Assembly (NCBI GenBank): GCA_023150895.1
Contig: JAKLJY010000015.1
Location: 1 to 64,000 of the forward strand
Direction: 5' to 3'
Length of the DNA stretch: 64,000 nt
From: Myxococcota bacterium
GTDB lineage: Bacteria; Myxococcota_A; Bradymonadia; UBA7976; UBA1532
The position numbers and the translations under genes were made by a program. Shown piece after piece: positions 25,538 through 34,757 of this stretch. The notes below the pieces were generated by a model. It saw nothing but the letters and a program-made list of their open reading frames with translations, had not been told where the DNA came from and did no database searches. How positions within the stretch are numbered: the first letter of the stretch is position 1; every line of letters begins with the position of its first letter.

Positions 25538-28207
25538 ATGTCTCCGCTCCACGCCCTGGTCCCGGTCGCCCTCTCCGTTCATGGTCTGCTGCTGCGCGCA
25601 CCCGCGCCCGAACCGACACGCGCGGCCTGCGAAATGGCGCTCGCCGACGGTGCACACGGCGTCGCCGCCGCGCGATGCCCCGATCTCGCCGATTGGGCGA
25701 GCCTGGCCCGGGCGGACGCGGCCGAGGTCGCGGCGTTGTCCGCCGCCCCCGGTTCGAAGCGCGCGGCAGGTGACGGGGCGCCCTGGGCGGTCGTCCTCGA
25801 CGCGGTCGAGCGCGCGCGCGCAGCCCATCCAGACGGTGTCGTCGAAGAGGCGTGGTCACTCGCGCTGCTCGACCGCGCACCGGCCGCCGGCGCCACCGGT
25901 AAACCGGCCAAGGGCGGCAAGGGCCCGCACGCTGCGCCGCCGATCCCGGCCGCACGACGCTGGGCGCTCCCGGGCACGCGGATCCCCACGCCGGCCTTGC
26001 CGACGCTGGAGGACGAAGCCCTGAGACCCCCCCGGGAGAGCCTCGACCGCGCCACCGAGCGGCTCGTGGGGTTGCGCGCGAAGTTGCAGGTCGAGTCGCC
26101 CCCCGGGCTCGTCCAGGCGGCGCAGAAGGCCGAAACCGAACGCCGCCTCCTCCTGGAGACGTGGGCCGCGGCCCTCGAGGACGCCCTCGAGAAGGACCCG
26201 AAGTTCACCAAGACCGGGTGGCTGCATCTGGCCGCCGCCTACTTCGAACTCGACGCACGGCAGCCGCCACCGGCCCGGGACGCCCGGGGCCTCGCACTTC
26301 TGCGTCGCCTTCGCGAGAAGGCGCCGAACGACAGCGCCGCTTCGCTCGCCGGTCTCTGGTTGGCCGGATTCGCCCTCGATGCCGGCGATGGCCAGACGGC
26401 CGCGGGGCTCGTCGAGGAAGGGAGCATCCTGGATCCGGGGCTCGCGGCCTTGTACGAAGCGCAGCTCGCGTTTGCCGCCGGGGATTCCGCGCGCGCCCGG
26501 GCCCGCGTCGCGTTCGCCGTCAAACACCCCGACGCCCTTGCTCGCGCGCAGGCGCAGGCGCTGACGGCGCTCGTCGGCGCGAGCGCGGAACCGGTCGAAC
26601 GTGCAACGGCTTGGGAGAGCTGCGCGTCGGCGCTGACCGAGGTCGGTGAGCCCGATGCGGCGCGTCGCGCCCGGCTGCGAGCCGCCGTCGCCTGGACCGC
26701 GGCGGCAATGGCGGACGTCGCCCCCTCACGGCTCCCGCCCGAACAGCGCCCCGCCGTGGTCCGCCTGCTCGTCCAGCGCGGGCTCTTCGCGCGCGCCGTC
26801 CTCGTGCTCACGGCATCCCTCGACGCCGAGCCGACGAATATCGGCCATGCCTACGACGGCCTGGCGCTGACGGACGCGCTCGTCCGCGGCGGCGATGACG
26901 CGGCCGCCGACGCCGTGCTCGCGGATCTCGCCCGGCGCTTCGTCGGCGACGGTCCGTTCGTACGCGCCCACGGCAAGACGCCGCAAGCGACCGCCCTGCG
27001 CGACGTGCTGCGCGACCGTCTGCTGAACCGCGTTCTCGAGCCGCTGGCCGCCGATCGACCGCTGGACGACGCGATGCGGGCCCGCTTGGGGCCGCTGGTG
27101 GAGGCGCGTCTCACGCTGTTCCCGCCCGAGGCCGCCGATCTTCTGCCCACGGCGCGCTCGCTGGCGGCCGCGGGCTTCGGGGACCGTGCGTCGACGATCG
27201 TGCGGGCCGTCCGCGACGGTGATCCGGATCCCGTTCGACGGCGGGACGCGGCGGCGACCCTGGTGGAGCTGAGCCTCGTTCGTGCGCGGCTCGCCGGGCA
27301 GGCCGGGGCAGCCGTCGGCCCCTTCCTCGACGGCCCGCCTGCGCGGGCCCCGATGCCGATGGAGGTGCGCGCACTGGTGGACGCGCAGACGGCGCTCCTC
27401 TCCGTGACGAAGCCGTCCCCCGAGCGTGACGCCCTCTTCTGCGATCACGCGGCCGTGCGACTGGCCTTCGGGCAGGGCGAGGAGCTCATCGACGGCCTGC
27501 AGGACGTGATCGAGCGGCGCGGCGCCGAGACCCTCGGGCTTCGGGCCGCCCTCCTCCTGCTGCAGCTCGGCGGTGCCGAGCGGCGCACGCGCGACGCCAT
27601 CATTCTCGTCCGCAAGCGGATCGGTCCGCCCGCGCGGGAGACGACGCTCCGGGCCCTGGCGGTGCGCGCCGCCGAGCTCGGTCGCGGTACGCTGGACGTC
27701 GGCGCGCTCAACCAGCGTCTCTTCGACCGGTCGGCCGCCGCCTGGGCCGCCGCCGCCGACGGTGCAACGGAGGCCGGCGTGCGCGTCGCCGCACGATTCG
27801 CGACGGGGCTGGCCTGGTCGCTCGCCCTGCGGGTGCCCGAGGCCACGACCGCCCTGCGCGCCGCCCTGACGGAGGCGCCCGAACACCCCCTCGCCGCGGA
27901 ATCGCGCCTGGTGCTCGCCGAGCTTCTCCGTGACGCGGGCGACCGGCCCGCCGCCGCGCAGCTCTATGAAGAGATTGCCACCCGTGATCCGGCCCGCGCC
28001 GCCGACGCCCTGCTGGCACTGACCGATCTCCACGCGCAGGCCCCAGTCCGATTGCGCCCCGTGCTCGATCGCCTCACCCGCGAGCACCCCGGACGCCTGC
28101 CCGATGCCCCCGCGCGTCTCGCCCGCCTCCAGCCCCCATCGGCGCCCTCACCCGCCGCGACGATTCCACAGATCCCGGGTCGCTTTTTTCCCCGCGGCCG
28201 GCGCTGA
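25538..28207 (+). CDS. Large secreted Ala/Leu-rich TPR-like repeat protein
   Basis: 889 residues from ATG 25538, with an N-terminal hydrophobic segment (LVPVALSVHGLLL) that may be a signal peptide. Nearly the whole length is built of amphipathic helical pairs with TPR-like spacing (FELDARQPPPARDARGLALLRRL, LAGFALDAGDGQTAAGLVEEG, ESRLVLAELLRDAGDRPAAAQLYEEIATRDP). The last 30 residues are Pro-rich and basic. This is probably a periplasmic scaffold for protein assembly. No enzymatic motif was seen. It is followed at 28267 by a PilZ gene with its own strong Shine-Dalgarno. Confidence 0.75.
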   Translation: MSPLHALVPVALSVHGLLLRAPAPEPTRAACEMALADGAHGVAAARCPDLADWASLARADAAEVAALSAAPGSKRAAGDGAPWAVVLDAVERARAAHPDGVVEEAWSLALLDRAPAAGATGKPAKGGKGPHAAPPIPAARRWALPGTRIPTPALPTLEDEALRPPRESLDRATERLVGLRAKLQVESPPGLVQAAQKAETERRLLLETWAAALEDALEKDPKFTKTGWLHLAAAYFELDARQPPPARDARGLALLRRLREKAPNDSAASLAGLWLAGFALDAGDGQTAAGLVEEGSILDPGLAALYEAQLAFAAGDSARARARVAFAVKHPDALARAQAQALTALVGASAEPVERATAWESCASALTEVGEPDAARRARLRAAVAWTAAAMADVAPSRLPPEQRPAVVRLLVQRGLFARAVLVLTASLDAEPTNIGHAYDGLALTDALVRGGDDAAADAVLADLARRFVGDGPFVRAHGKTPQATALRDVLRDRLLNRVLEPLAADRPLDDAMRARLGPLVEARLTLFPPEAADLLPTARSLAAAGFGDRASTIVRAVRDGDPDPVRRRDAAATLVELSLVRARLAGQAGAAVGPFLDGPPARAPMPMEVRALVDAQTALLSVTKPSPERDALFCDHAAVRLAFGQGEELIDGLQDVIERRGAETLGLRAALLLLQLGGAERRTRDAIILVRKRIGPPARETTLRALAVRAAELGRGTLDVGALNQRLFDRSAAAWAAAADGATEAGVRVAARFATGLAWSLALRVPEATTALRAALTEAPEHPLAAESRLVLAELLRDAGDRPAAAQLYEEIATRDPARAADALLALTDLHAQAPVRLRPVLDRLTREHPGRLPDAPARLARLQPPSAPSPAATIPQIPGRFFPRGRR

Positions 28208-28266
28208 CCCTCCCCTCCCGCCCCGTCGTGCCGGCACCGAACCGCCGGGAGCCAAGGAGGAAGCCC

Positions 28267-28611
28267 ATGTCCATCGAGCGACGCCAGCATCCCCGATTCG
28301 ATTGCCGACTCGAGGTCGTCGTCGACGGTCGACCGGCGCCCATTCGGGCGACGACCCGGGACGTCAGCATCGGCGGCGTGTTTCTGTACAGCGACGACCC
28401 CCGGCCGCTCAACGACGCGGTCGACCTGACGCTGCAGGCGGAAGCCCGGGCCATCCGGGCCCGCGGGATCGTCGTGCATCACCTGCCCGACGTCGGCTTC
28501 GGGGTGCAGTTCATCGAGCTCGCCGACGGCGACCGAGAGCGCCTCGGCACGTTCCTCGCCGACGTCGAGCGGCGGGCCGGGGGCGATCCCCAGTGGGCAA
28601 CGCCGACCTGA
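28267..28611 (+). CDS. PilZ-domain protein (c-di-GMP receptor-like)
   Basis: 114 residues from ATG 28267 with AAGGAGG upstream. It is a single PilZ domain. RRQHPRFD near the N-terminus supplies the RxxxR motif (Arg6-Arg10), and DVSIGGVFL supplies the D/NxSxxG motif, so c-di-GMP binding residues are intact. It is probably a small cytosolic adaptor. A Ser/Thr kinase gene starts 44 bases downstream on the same strand. Confidence 0.88.
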   Translation: MSIERRQHPRFDCRLEVVVDGRPAPIRATTRDVSIGGVFLYSDDPRPLNDAVDLTLQAEARAIRARGIVVHHLPDVGFGVQFIELADGDRERLGTFLADVERRAGGDPQWATPT

Positions 28612-28654
28612 GTTCCCTTGCCCCACCCGGGCACGCGTGCGAAGGTGCGCAGCG

Positions 28655-30208
28655 ATGGCCTCGGATCTCGACGCAGGGGATACGGACGGGGCGGCGCCGC
28701 CGAGCGCCGAAGAGGCCGCGCGCGATCCGCTCGTCGGCCGACTCGTCGCCGGCAAGTATCGCGTCCAGCGGCTCATCGCGCGGGGCGGTATGGGCCGCAT
28801 CTATCAGGCCGAGCAGGAACCCCTCGGGCGCGTCGTCGCGCTGAAGGTCCTCGACAGCCGCTACGTCCAGAGCGACCAGGACCCGGAGTTTCAGAAGCGT
28901 TTCCTCCTCGAGGCCTCGACCTGCGCGCGCCTGACCCATCCCAACTCGGTCAAGGTCTACGACTACGGCCGTCTGGAGGATCTCGCCGACGAAACGTACT
29001 TCATGGTCATGGAGTACATCGACGGACGGACGCTGCGGCAGGCGCTCGCCGACTACGGGTACTTCCCGAGCGGGCGCGCGCTGCGGATCACGCGGGAGAT
29101 CGCGCGCGCGCTGCGGGAAGCCCATCGACAGGGCATCGTCCACCGCGATCTCAAGCCGTCCAACGTCATGCTCGTCCCCTCGGACGAGGGCGAATCGGTG
29201 AAAGTCCTCGACTTCGGCATCGTGAAAATCATCCGCGACGATGCCGGCGATCTGACCGTCGGCGGCCGCTTCCTCGGCTCGCCCCGCTACATGTCGCCGG
29301 AAGTCATCCGCCACGCTTCGGTGGATCCGCGTTCGGACGTCTACTCGCTCGGCGTGCTGCTCTACGAGATGCTGTGCGGATTGCCGCCCTTCTCCGCGGA
29401 GCGGGGCGTCCAGACGATGATGATGCACCTCAACGATCCCGTGCCGGCGCTCAGGGCGCGGGCCGGCGTCGACGTTCCCCCGACCGTCGAGGCCATCGCG
29501 CGGCGCTGCCTCGAGAAGGATCCCGGCGCCCGTTTCCCGGCCGTCGACGACCTGATCGGGGCGATCGATGCCGCCATCCGCGATCTGGGGCTCGACACGC
29601 TGCCCGGACCGAGGCCCGCGCGGCCCGCCGGCACGCTGCCCCCCGGTGGAGAATCGAGCTTTCCCTCGGGCTCGTCGTCTTTTCCGGCAAGCCCGTCGAT
29701 CACCGGCGGCACGCCGATGTTCTGGCAGACCCAGCCGCCGCCCCCGAGCGCCGTTCCGTCGGCGCCTTTGGCGCCCGATCCCGAGCGGTGGCGCACCTGG
29801 GCGTTCGTGGCGCTCGTCGCGACGCTGGTCGTGCTCCTCTTCCTCGTGATCCGCCGTGAGCTCTCCGCGCCGCCCCCGATCGTGATCGTCCCCGCCGCAC
29901 CGGTGGCAGCACCGCAGCCCGTCGAAGCACCCCGCCCGCAGCCGACGCAGGCACCGGCGGTCGTCACGGCGGTGGCCTCCGTCGTCATCGTCACCACGCC
30001 GCCGGGCGCGGAAGTCGTGGAAGCTTCGCGCGTCCTCGGGACGACCCCGCTGACGCTCTCGATCGACGCCGAAGCGCTCGCCCGGGCCCCGCGTCTGCTC
30101 GTCCTGCGTCGCGATGGCTACCAGAGTCAGAGCCTGGAGCTCGGCCCCGTTCCGGCCGGCACCGTCCTGCAGCGAACACTGTTGCGCGGCGGACGCAAGT
30201 CCCGCTGA
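28655..30208 (+). CDS. Membrane Ser/Thr protein kinase with extracytoplasmic PEGA domain
   Basis: 517 residues from ATG 28655; an in-frame GTG at 28637 is possible. The kinase domain (about 35-305) is canonical: IARGGMGRIYQAE, Lys64, HRDLKPSN (163-170), DFG (186-188) and GSPRYMSPEV. A Ser/Pro-rich juxtamembrane stretch is followed by a transmembrane helix (WAFVALVATLVVLLFLVI, about 375-395). Outside lies a Pro/Ala linker and a PEGA domain (SVVIVTTPPGAEVVEASRVLGTTPL). PASTA-less PEGA kinases of this type are frequent in Myxococcota; the PEGA part may contact the cell surface. Convergent with the SprA-like gene. Confidence 0.9.
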   Translation: MASDLDAGDTDGAAPPSAEEAARDPLVGRLVAGKYRVQRLIARGGMGRIYQAEQEPLGRVVALKVLDSRYVQSDQDPEFQKRFLLEASTCARLTHPNSVKVYDYGRLEDLADETYFMVMEYIDGRTLRQALADYGYFPSGRALRITREIARALREAHRQGIVHRDLKPSNVMLVPSDEGESVKVLDFGIVKIIRDDAGDLTVGGRFLGSPRYMSPEVIRHASVDPRSDVYSLGVLLYEMLCGLPPFSAERGVQTMMMHLNDPVPALRARAGVDVPPTVEAIARRCLEKDPGARFPAVDDLIGAIDAAIRDLGLDTLPGPRPARPAGTLPPGGESSFPSGSSSFPASPSITGGTPMFWQTQPPPPSAVPSAPLAPDPERWRTWAFVALVATLVVLLFLVIRRELSAPPPIVIVPAAPVAAPQPVEAPRPQPTQAPAVVTAVASVVIVTTPPGAEVVEASRVLGTTPLTLSIDAEALARAPRLLVLRRDGYQSQSLELGPVPAGTVLQRTLLRGGRKSR

Positions 30209-30217
30209 GCCGAGCCC

Positions 30218-30248
30218 GGCCTCGTCGCGTGGCTGTGCGCCCGAGGCC
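30218..30248. terminator. Weak inverted repeat between convergent genes
   Basis: GGCCTCG (30218-30224) and CGAGGCC (30242-30248) flank a 17-base loop in the 45-base gap between the convergent kinase and SprA-like genes. There is no T-tract, so at most it is a weak bidirectional terminator. Confidence 0.3.
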
Positions 30249-30253
30249 CGCGC

Positions 30254-31234
30254 TCAGCCCCGCGCGTAGAACCGCAGCGACGTACTGACCGCCGATGCCG
30301 CGGCGAGGTCGCCCTTTTCGACGTCGGCCGCGGCGTCCGACGCACCACTGGGGTCCGGTCGCTGCCCGTCGACCCCCCCGGCGGACCCGGCATCACCCGG
30401 GGCTTCCCCGGATTCGGCGCGGGGCCGGGCATCCGTGCGCGCCGCCTCGAGGCGTCTGGCCTGGACCTCCGTGAGGTCCGCCTGGGCCTTCTGCATCAAC
30501 GCCGTCGCCTGGGACGCCGCCGCCCGGTCCGCGGCGGACGGATCGGCCGGCGCGAGGGCCGCCTGTCGAATCTGGGTCATCTTGCGAACCGTCGCCGCGG
30601 GATCGCCTCGAACCGGCGAAAGATCGACCGGCACCTCTCCGGCGACGGCGTAGCGCTGGCCGTCCGGACCGGTCCGGTAGCTCAGGCTGATGGCGCCGGC
30701 GTGGCTGCCGGCCGCGGACTTGTGAGCGAGCTCATGGGCCCTGACCTCTTCGTCGCGCTGCCTGAGTTGCTCGAGCTCGCGAAGTTCGTGGTCCGCGAGC
30801 TCGCGGCCGCCTCGCCCCGAGGTCCCGCCGGAGCGCAACGCCTTGAAGACCGGCCGCCGCTCCGCCGCCTGGGGGGTTCGGTCCCCTTCTCTCGCCGCGT
30901 CCGCGGTCGAGGCGTCCTCGCCGGCCGGTTTCGGCTCGACCTTGACGAGGCGGCCGGAGGCGCTGAGCCGGACGATGTCCCCGGTCTCGACCTCGCCTTC
31001 ACCGGGGCGGCGCTCCCCGTCCTTCGCCGCAGCGGCCGGCCGTGCGCTCGTCACCGGGCGTGGAATCGAAGCGCGCGCGGCATCCTGGGCGGTCTGAACC
31101 GTACTGAAGACCGTGTCGCAGGGGCCGCAGCATCCCCGGGCGAGCGGGTGAGCGTCCGTCACCGAGCGCGAGCCACCGCTGCCGAATGCGACGGCCCCGC
31201 GACTCCCTCCGATGCTGTTCAGGCTGCTGGACAT
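30254..31234 (-). CDS. SprA-related putative metalloprotease
   Basis: 326 residues from ATG 31232-31234. The central region has RAHELAHKSAAG, carrying an HExxH zinc motif. It is followed by GAISLSYRTGPDGQRYAVAGEVPVDLSP and TVRKMTQIRQAALAPADPS, the conserved core of the SprA-related / putative metalloprotease CJM1_0395 family. N- and C-terminal regions are Ala/Gly-rich and variable. There is no signal peptide, so probably cytoplasmic. Substrates are unknown. It is the last gene of the PHA-locus strand run. The frame of the upstream hydrolase gene reads over its first 236 bases, which looks abnormal. Confidence 0.8.
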   Translation of the reverse strand: MSSSLNSIGGSRGAVAFGSGGSRSVTDAHPLARGCCGPCDTVFSTVQTAQDAARASIPRPVTSARPAAAAKDGERRPGEGEVETGDIVRLSASGRLVKVEPKPAGEDASTADAAREGDRTPQAAERRPVFKALRSGGTSGRGGRELADHELRELEQLRQRDEEVRAHELAHKSAAGSHAGAISLSYRTGPDGQRYAVAGEVPVDLSPVRGDPAATVRKMTQIRQAALAPADPSAADRAAASQATALMQKAQADLTEVQARRLEAARTDARPRAESGEAPGDAGSAGGVDGQRPDPSGASDAAADVEKGDLAAASAVSTSLRFYARG

Positions 31235-33137
31235 GAGACCGGTCACCGGACATCGACCGGCGCCGCCGCAACATGAACGAAAAGAGACCCAGAAGCGCAA
31301 AACCAGTGGGGCCACGGCCGGAGTGCCCGGGCACCGCGGCACAGCCATCGTTTCCGCCGCTCGTCCCGGTCAGGTCGCGCTTGCCGCCGCTGCCGGCGTC
31401 CCGGGTGTCGGGGCGGCCGGCGAGGTCGAGGCCGCTCGCGTCGTCCGCCGGTGTCCCCGCGGGGCCGACCTCGGATGCTGCGGGCCCCGCGTCGGCGGAG
31501 GGTCCATCCGCATCGCGCCCCGAGCCGCTGGAGACGTCCCCCCCCGCCCCGGCGTCCGCGGGCGGCTCGCCATCCGCCACCGCACCGCCATCGGCCGGGG
31601 GGTCGGGCACCACCGGCTCCGCCGCGACGAGGCGGGCGATGATCCACTCGACGGCCTGGTTCTCGGGCAGGGCGTACTTCGCCGCCAACGTCGGTTCGAA
31701 GGCCACGCCGGCTCGTACGGGGTCACCGAGCACGGCGGCCGCCAACTGGCCGGCCACGACGAGCTCCGGATGGCTGAGCGCCTCGAACGTGTGCTCGTCG
31801 ACGACCTCGGCCCCGCGGGCGGTCAGGCCGCTGGCGTCGAGCGCGCTGTCGAGAAAGACGAGCCCGTCGGAGGGGCCGCTGATCTCGCCGAGGAAGGCCC
31901 GCCCGGCATAGAGGCGGGGCAGGTCGTGCCGAAACGCCGCCGACCAGGGAAAGACGGCCCCGAGCCAGTCCGCGACGAGGGTGTCCCACGTGCGTTCTCG
32001 CGCAGGCGCGTCGAGCTCGGCCCAGGGCCCGTCCAGGCGTTCGGTGCCCGTCCCCACCGCCGTCAGCGGCAGGATCGGGTTGCCGCCCGCGACGAGCACG
32101 AGCTTCACGTCGGGCGCGACCCCGAGGGCCTGCAGGCGGGCGATCGTCCCACCGCCGCGCCGGATCGCGGCCTCGATGCCCGGGCTGTCGCTGACGAACC
32201 CGAGACCGCCCTCATACGTCGTGTAGTAGTCGGGCTGGTTCGCAAAGACACCGACGAGGGGGTTGCCGCCCGGCAGGGGGTGCAACGCGCGCAGATCCGC
32301 CAGCAGCTGCGCTTGCCCGACGAAGGCATCCCCGGTGATGCACCGCGCGGCGACATCCATCGCCGTGAACGGATTGGCAGACGTGTTCGGGTAATACGTC
32401 GTCCACGAGGCCGGCGAGTTCAGGGGCGTGGCGCCGAGCAATCCGAGCGCATAGAAGTTGCCCGCGGGCCAGCGGAAGACCACGTCCTGCCCGGCGTTGG
32501 CCGCCGCGACGAGGACGAGGTGATCGACGTCGCCGCGGTATCGGGTGCCCGACGCCGCGTACGCCGGATGGACGTCTTCGAAGGCCGCCGCGTCGTCATG
32601 GCTCGCATAGATGCGCGCCGCCGTGCCGCCCTTCGACCAGGCGACGACGTGCACCTTCTCGGCGCCGGTCTCTTCGCGCATCTGCGCGATGGCCCGCGCG
32701 ATGTGCTCCGCGTGCCCGAAGTTGTCGCCCTGATTGTGTGCGAAGGTCAGGGCATAGGTCTCGAAACCGGCCTCGGAGAGGCTGACCGCCAGATAACTGA
32801 GCCCGCGCACCGCATTGTCCCCCGCCCCGCCGACCAGCAGGACCGGTCGGCCGGCGCGCCGGACCCCGGCCGCCGCCGGATGGCGATGCAAAAGGACGAA
32901 ACGACCGTGTGGGGTCGCCGACTCGAAACACGCGCGGACGTAGTGGCCACCCAGGGGATCGGCCGGGTTCTCGGCCCATGCCGTCTCGGGCAGGTAGACC
33001 TCCTGCACGAACGGCCCGTCCTCCGTCGCTTCGAAGACCCGGGTGTCCCATCCGAGCTCTGGAATGGGCTCGCAGACGCGCACGGGCGAGAATCCGGGGA
33101 CGGCCAGCACGGCGGCGGCGACCGAGGCGGTGAACAT
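30999..33137 (-). CDS. Secreted alpha/beta-hydrolase with MYXO-CTERM-like tail; 3' end probably frameshifted
   Basis: 712 residues as read, with an N-terminal signal sequence (FTASVAAAVLAVPGF). An alpha/beta-hydrolase core has LVGGAGDN and nucleophile motif AWSKGG. Residues about 515-600 are a Pro/Asp/Ala linker, then GCAAVPG, a hydrophobic stretch ending FALLGLFSFM, and LRRRR. That is the Cys-TM-Arg layout of MYXO-CTERM anchors, which normally end the protein. Here the frame runs on for about 78 unrelated Arg-rich residues over the next gene. In another frame a TGA stands at 31243-31245, directly after the Arg cluster and 8 bases before the next ATG. A frameshift, real or a sequencing error, is likely. 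It starts 3 bases after the phaR stop. A lipase or PHA depolymerase role is inference. Confidence 0.78.
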   Translation of the reverse strand: MFTASVAAAVLAVPGFSPVRVCEPIPELGWDTRVFEATEDGPFVQEVYLPETAWAENPADPLGGHYVRACFESATPHGRFVLLHRHPAAAGVRRAGRPVLLVGGAGDNAVRGLSYLAVSLSEAGFETYALTFAHNQGDNFGHAEHIARAIAQMREETGAEKVHVVAWSKGGTAARIYASHDDAAAFEDVHPAYAASGTRYRGDVDHLVLVAAANAGQDVVFRWPAGNFYALGLLGATPLNSPASWTTYYPNTSANPFTAMDVAARCITGDAFVGQAQLLADLRALHPLPGGNPLVGVFANQPDYYTTYEGGLGFVSDSPGIEAAIRRGGGTIARLQALGVAPDVKLVLVAGGNPILPLTAVGTGTERLDGPWAELDAPARERTWDTLVADWLGAVFPWSAAFRHDLPRLYAGRAFLGEISGPSDGLVFLDSALDASGLTARGAEVVDEHTFEALSHPELVVAGQLAAAVLGDPVRAGVAFEPTLAAKYALPENQAVEWIIARLVAAEPVVPDPPADGGAVADGEPPADAGAGGDVSSGSGRDADGPSADAGPAASEVGPAGTPADDASGLDLAGRPDTRDAGSGGKRDLTGTSGGNDGCAAVPGHSGRGPTGFALLGLFSFMLRRRRSMSGDRSHVQQPEQHRRESRGRRIRQRWLALGDGRSPARPGMLRPLRHGLQYGSDRPGCRARFDSTPGDERTAGRCGEGRGAPPR

Positions 33138-33140
33138 GAA

Positions 33141-33560
33141 TCACCCCTGGCCGGACGACCCCGGCCGAAGACGGTTGATGAGATTGCCGAGGAGCTCCGT
33201 CGGCGCGGGGGCCATTTTCTGCAAGAGTTCGAGGTTCTGCTGCATGGCCTGCTGCGCGATGGTGAACGTCTGCAGGGTCGTCCCGACGTAGTGCTCGAAG
33301 AGCTTCATCATCGAGGGGTCTTTCAGACGAATCAGCGTGCGCAGAAAGTCGACGGGCAGGCAGTCGAGTTTGTGGGCCTGTTCGTCGAGCAGGAGCACCT
33401 GGACGAGCACGCGCCGCGTCAGGTCCTGGCCGTCCTTGGAGTCGACGACCTGCACCTCGCGTCCCTCGGCGAGCAGGCCCGCGAGGTCTTCCAGCGTGAT
33501 GTACTGGCTGGCCTGGGTGTCGTACAGGCGGCGATTGGGGTAGCGCTTGATGAGAATCAT
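33141..33560 (-). CDS. phaR: Polyhydroxyalkanoate synthesis repressor PhaR
   Basis: 139 residues. The N-terminus, IKRYPNRRLYDTQASQYITL, is the hallmark of the PHB/PHA accumulation regulator DNA-binding domain. The following EVQVVDSKDGQDLTRRVLVQVLL and the C-terminal helical region match PhaR. PhaR binds both PHA granules and phasin promoters: it represses phaP until granules titrate it away. In this window the phasin promoter lies at the head of the same strand run and carries two TTGTGC-type repeats, so feedback control of the whole locus is likely. Confidence 0.95.
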   Translation of the reverse strand: MILIKRYPNRRLYDTQASQYITLEDLAGLLAEGREVQVVDSKDGQDLTRRVLVQVLLLDEQAHKLDCLPVDFLRTLIRLKDPSMMKLFEHYVGTTLQTFTIAQQAMQQNLELLQKMAPAPTELLGNLINRLRPGSSGQG

Positions 33561-33632
33561 CGGCGTGCCTCGCGGGGCGCGAGCCCATTGCCCGCGGGCG
33601 GCATCTTCGACCTCTTCCGCAGGCGGAGCAAG

Positions 33633-33649
33633 GCCGGCGGGCCGCCGGC
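33633..33649 (-). repeat. Extended GC hairpin between phaC and phaR
   Basis: GCCGGCG (33633-33639) and CGCCGGC (33643-33649) form a 7-bp stem with a 3-base loop. Further out, TTCC and GGCGG on the left pair with CCGCC and GGAA on the right. Lying in the 121-base gap between phaC and phaR, it could reduce read-through or stabilise the phaC end of the message. There is no T-tract. Confidence 0.4.
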
Positions 33650-33681
33650 ACCGCCGAAGGAACCGAATCAGCGCTCGCGCC

Positions 33682-34752
33682 TCACTCGTCGCGGGCGGCG
33701 AGCCACTGCGAGATGGCCGGCCAGAACGCCTTCGGCGCCTTGGAGCTCGACGAGAGGCCGATGTGTCCCGTCGCGAACTTGCGGACCGTGACGTCGTCGG
33801 AGCCGACGACCTCGGTGATGGCCATGGCCATGCGCTCGGGGACGATGTTGTCTTTCTCGGCGAGCACGACGAGCACCGGGCAGGTGATGTTCTTCAGGTC
33901 GACGCGCTCGCCGTCCACCACCATCTCGCTGCGACAGAAAATGTTCTTCTGGTAACAGTCGCGGATGTACTGGCGATAGACCTCGCCGGGGAACGGCACG
34001 TTGTCCGCCGACCAGCGCTCCATCTGCCGCCAGGTGTCCACGAACCCGTCGGACTCGCGGTTCTCCCAGAGATCGCGCCACTTGGTGACGTTGTTGAGCG
34101 GCGCCATGAACCGGAAACCGCTCTCCATGAGCCAGGTCGGCACGTTGCCGTGCGCGTCCACCAGGGCGTCGACGTTGAAGAACTTCGGCTGCGTCCAGTG
34201 GGCCAGCACCCCGCCCTCGTGGAAGTCGACCGGCACGGCCATCGCCGTGAAGCTGGCGATGCCCTCGGGCCGCAGCGCGGCGTAGGACATCGCCATCGTG
34301 CCGCCCATGCAGTAACCGTAGAGGTGGACCTTCTCGACGCCTTCCCGCGCCTTGATCGTCCGTACGGCCATGCCCAGGTAACCGAGCGTGTAATCGCCCC
34401 AGGTCTTGTAGCGGTCCGCGTTGGTCGGCACGCCCCAGTCGATCACGTAGCAGGCGTGCCCCTGCCCGGTCAGGTACTCGATCAGGCTCCGCCCCGGCAT
34501 GAAGTCCAGGATGTAATAGCGGTTGATGAGCGAGTAGGCGATGAGCAGAGGCGTCTTGAAGCGCCGCTCGCCGCGGGGGGCGTAGTAGAGCAGTCGCACG
34601 GGCCCGCGCGTCGCGACGACGTCGTACGGCGTGTGGCCGCCGGGGGCATCGTGTCCCCGCAGCTCGATGGGGACCATGCGCCGGGCGGCCTCTTGCACCG
34701 CTTCGCCGAACGCCTGAAACGGGGAGAACGCGCTGTGACTCTGGGTCTCCAT
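33682..34752 (-). CDS. phaC: Class III poly(3-hydroxyalkanoate) synthase subunit PhaC
   Basis: 356 residues, the size of class III PhaC. The lipase-like box GYCMGG carries the nucleophile Cys148. The catalytic Asp301 is in AEKDNIVP and His330 in ATGHIGL. It polymerises 3-hydroxyacyl-CoA into PHA at the granule surface, in complex with PhaE. The phaE gene lies just upstream, 5 bases from the phaC ATG, confirming the class. No phaA/phaB precursors are nearby, so monomers must come from elsewhere. Confidence 0.96.
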   Translation of the reverse strand: METQSHSAFSPFQAFGEAVQEAARRMVPIELRGHDAPGGHTPYDVVATRGPVRLLYYAPRGERRFKTPLLIAYSLINRYYILDFMPGRSLIEYLTGQGHACYVIDWGVPTNADRYKTWGDYTLGYLGMAVRTIKAREGVEKVHLYGYCMGGTMAMSYAALRPEGIASFTAMAVPVDFHEGGVLAHWTQPKFFNVDALVDAHGNVPTWLMESGFRFMAPLNNVTKWRDLWENRESDGFVDTWRQMERWSADNVPFPGEVYRQYIRDCYQKNIFCRSEMVVDGERVDLKNITCPVLVVLAEKDNIVPERMAMAITEVVGSDDVTVRKFATGHIGLSSSSKAPKAFWPAISQWLAARDE

Positions 34753-34757
34753 GACGC

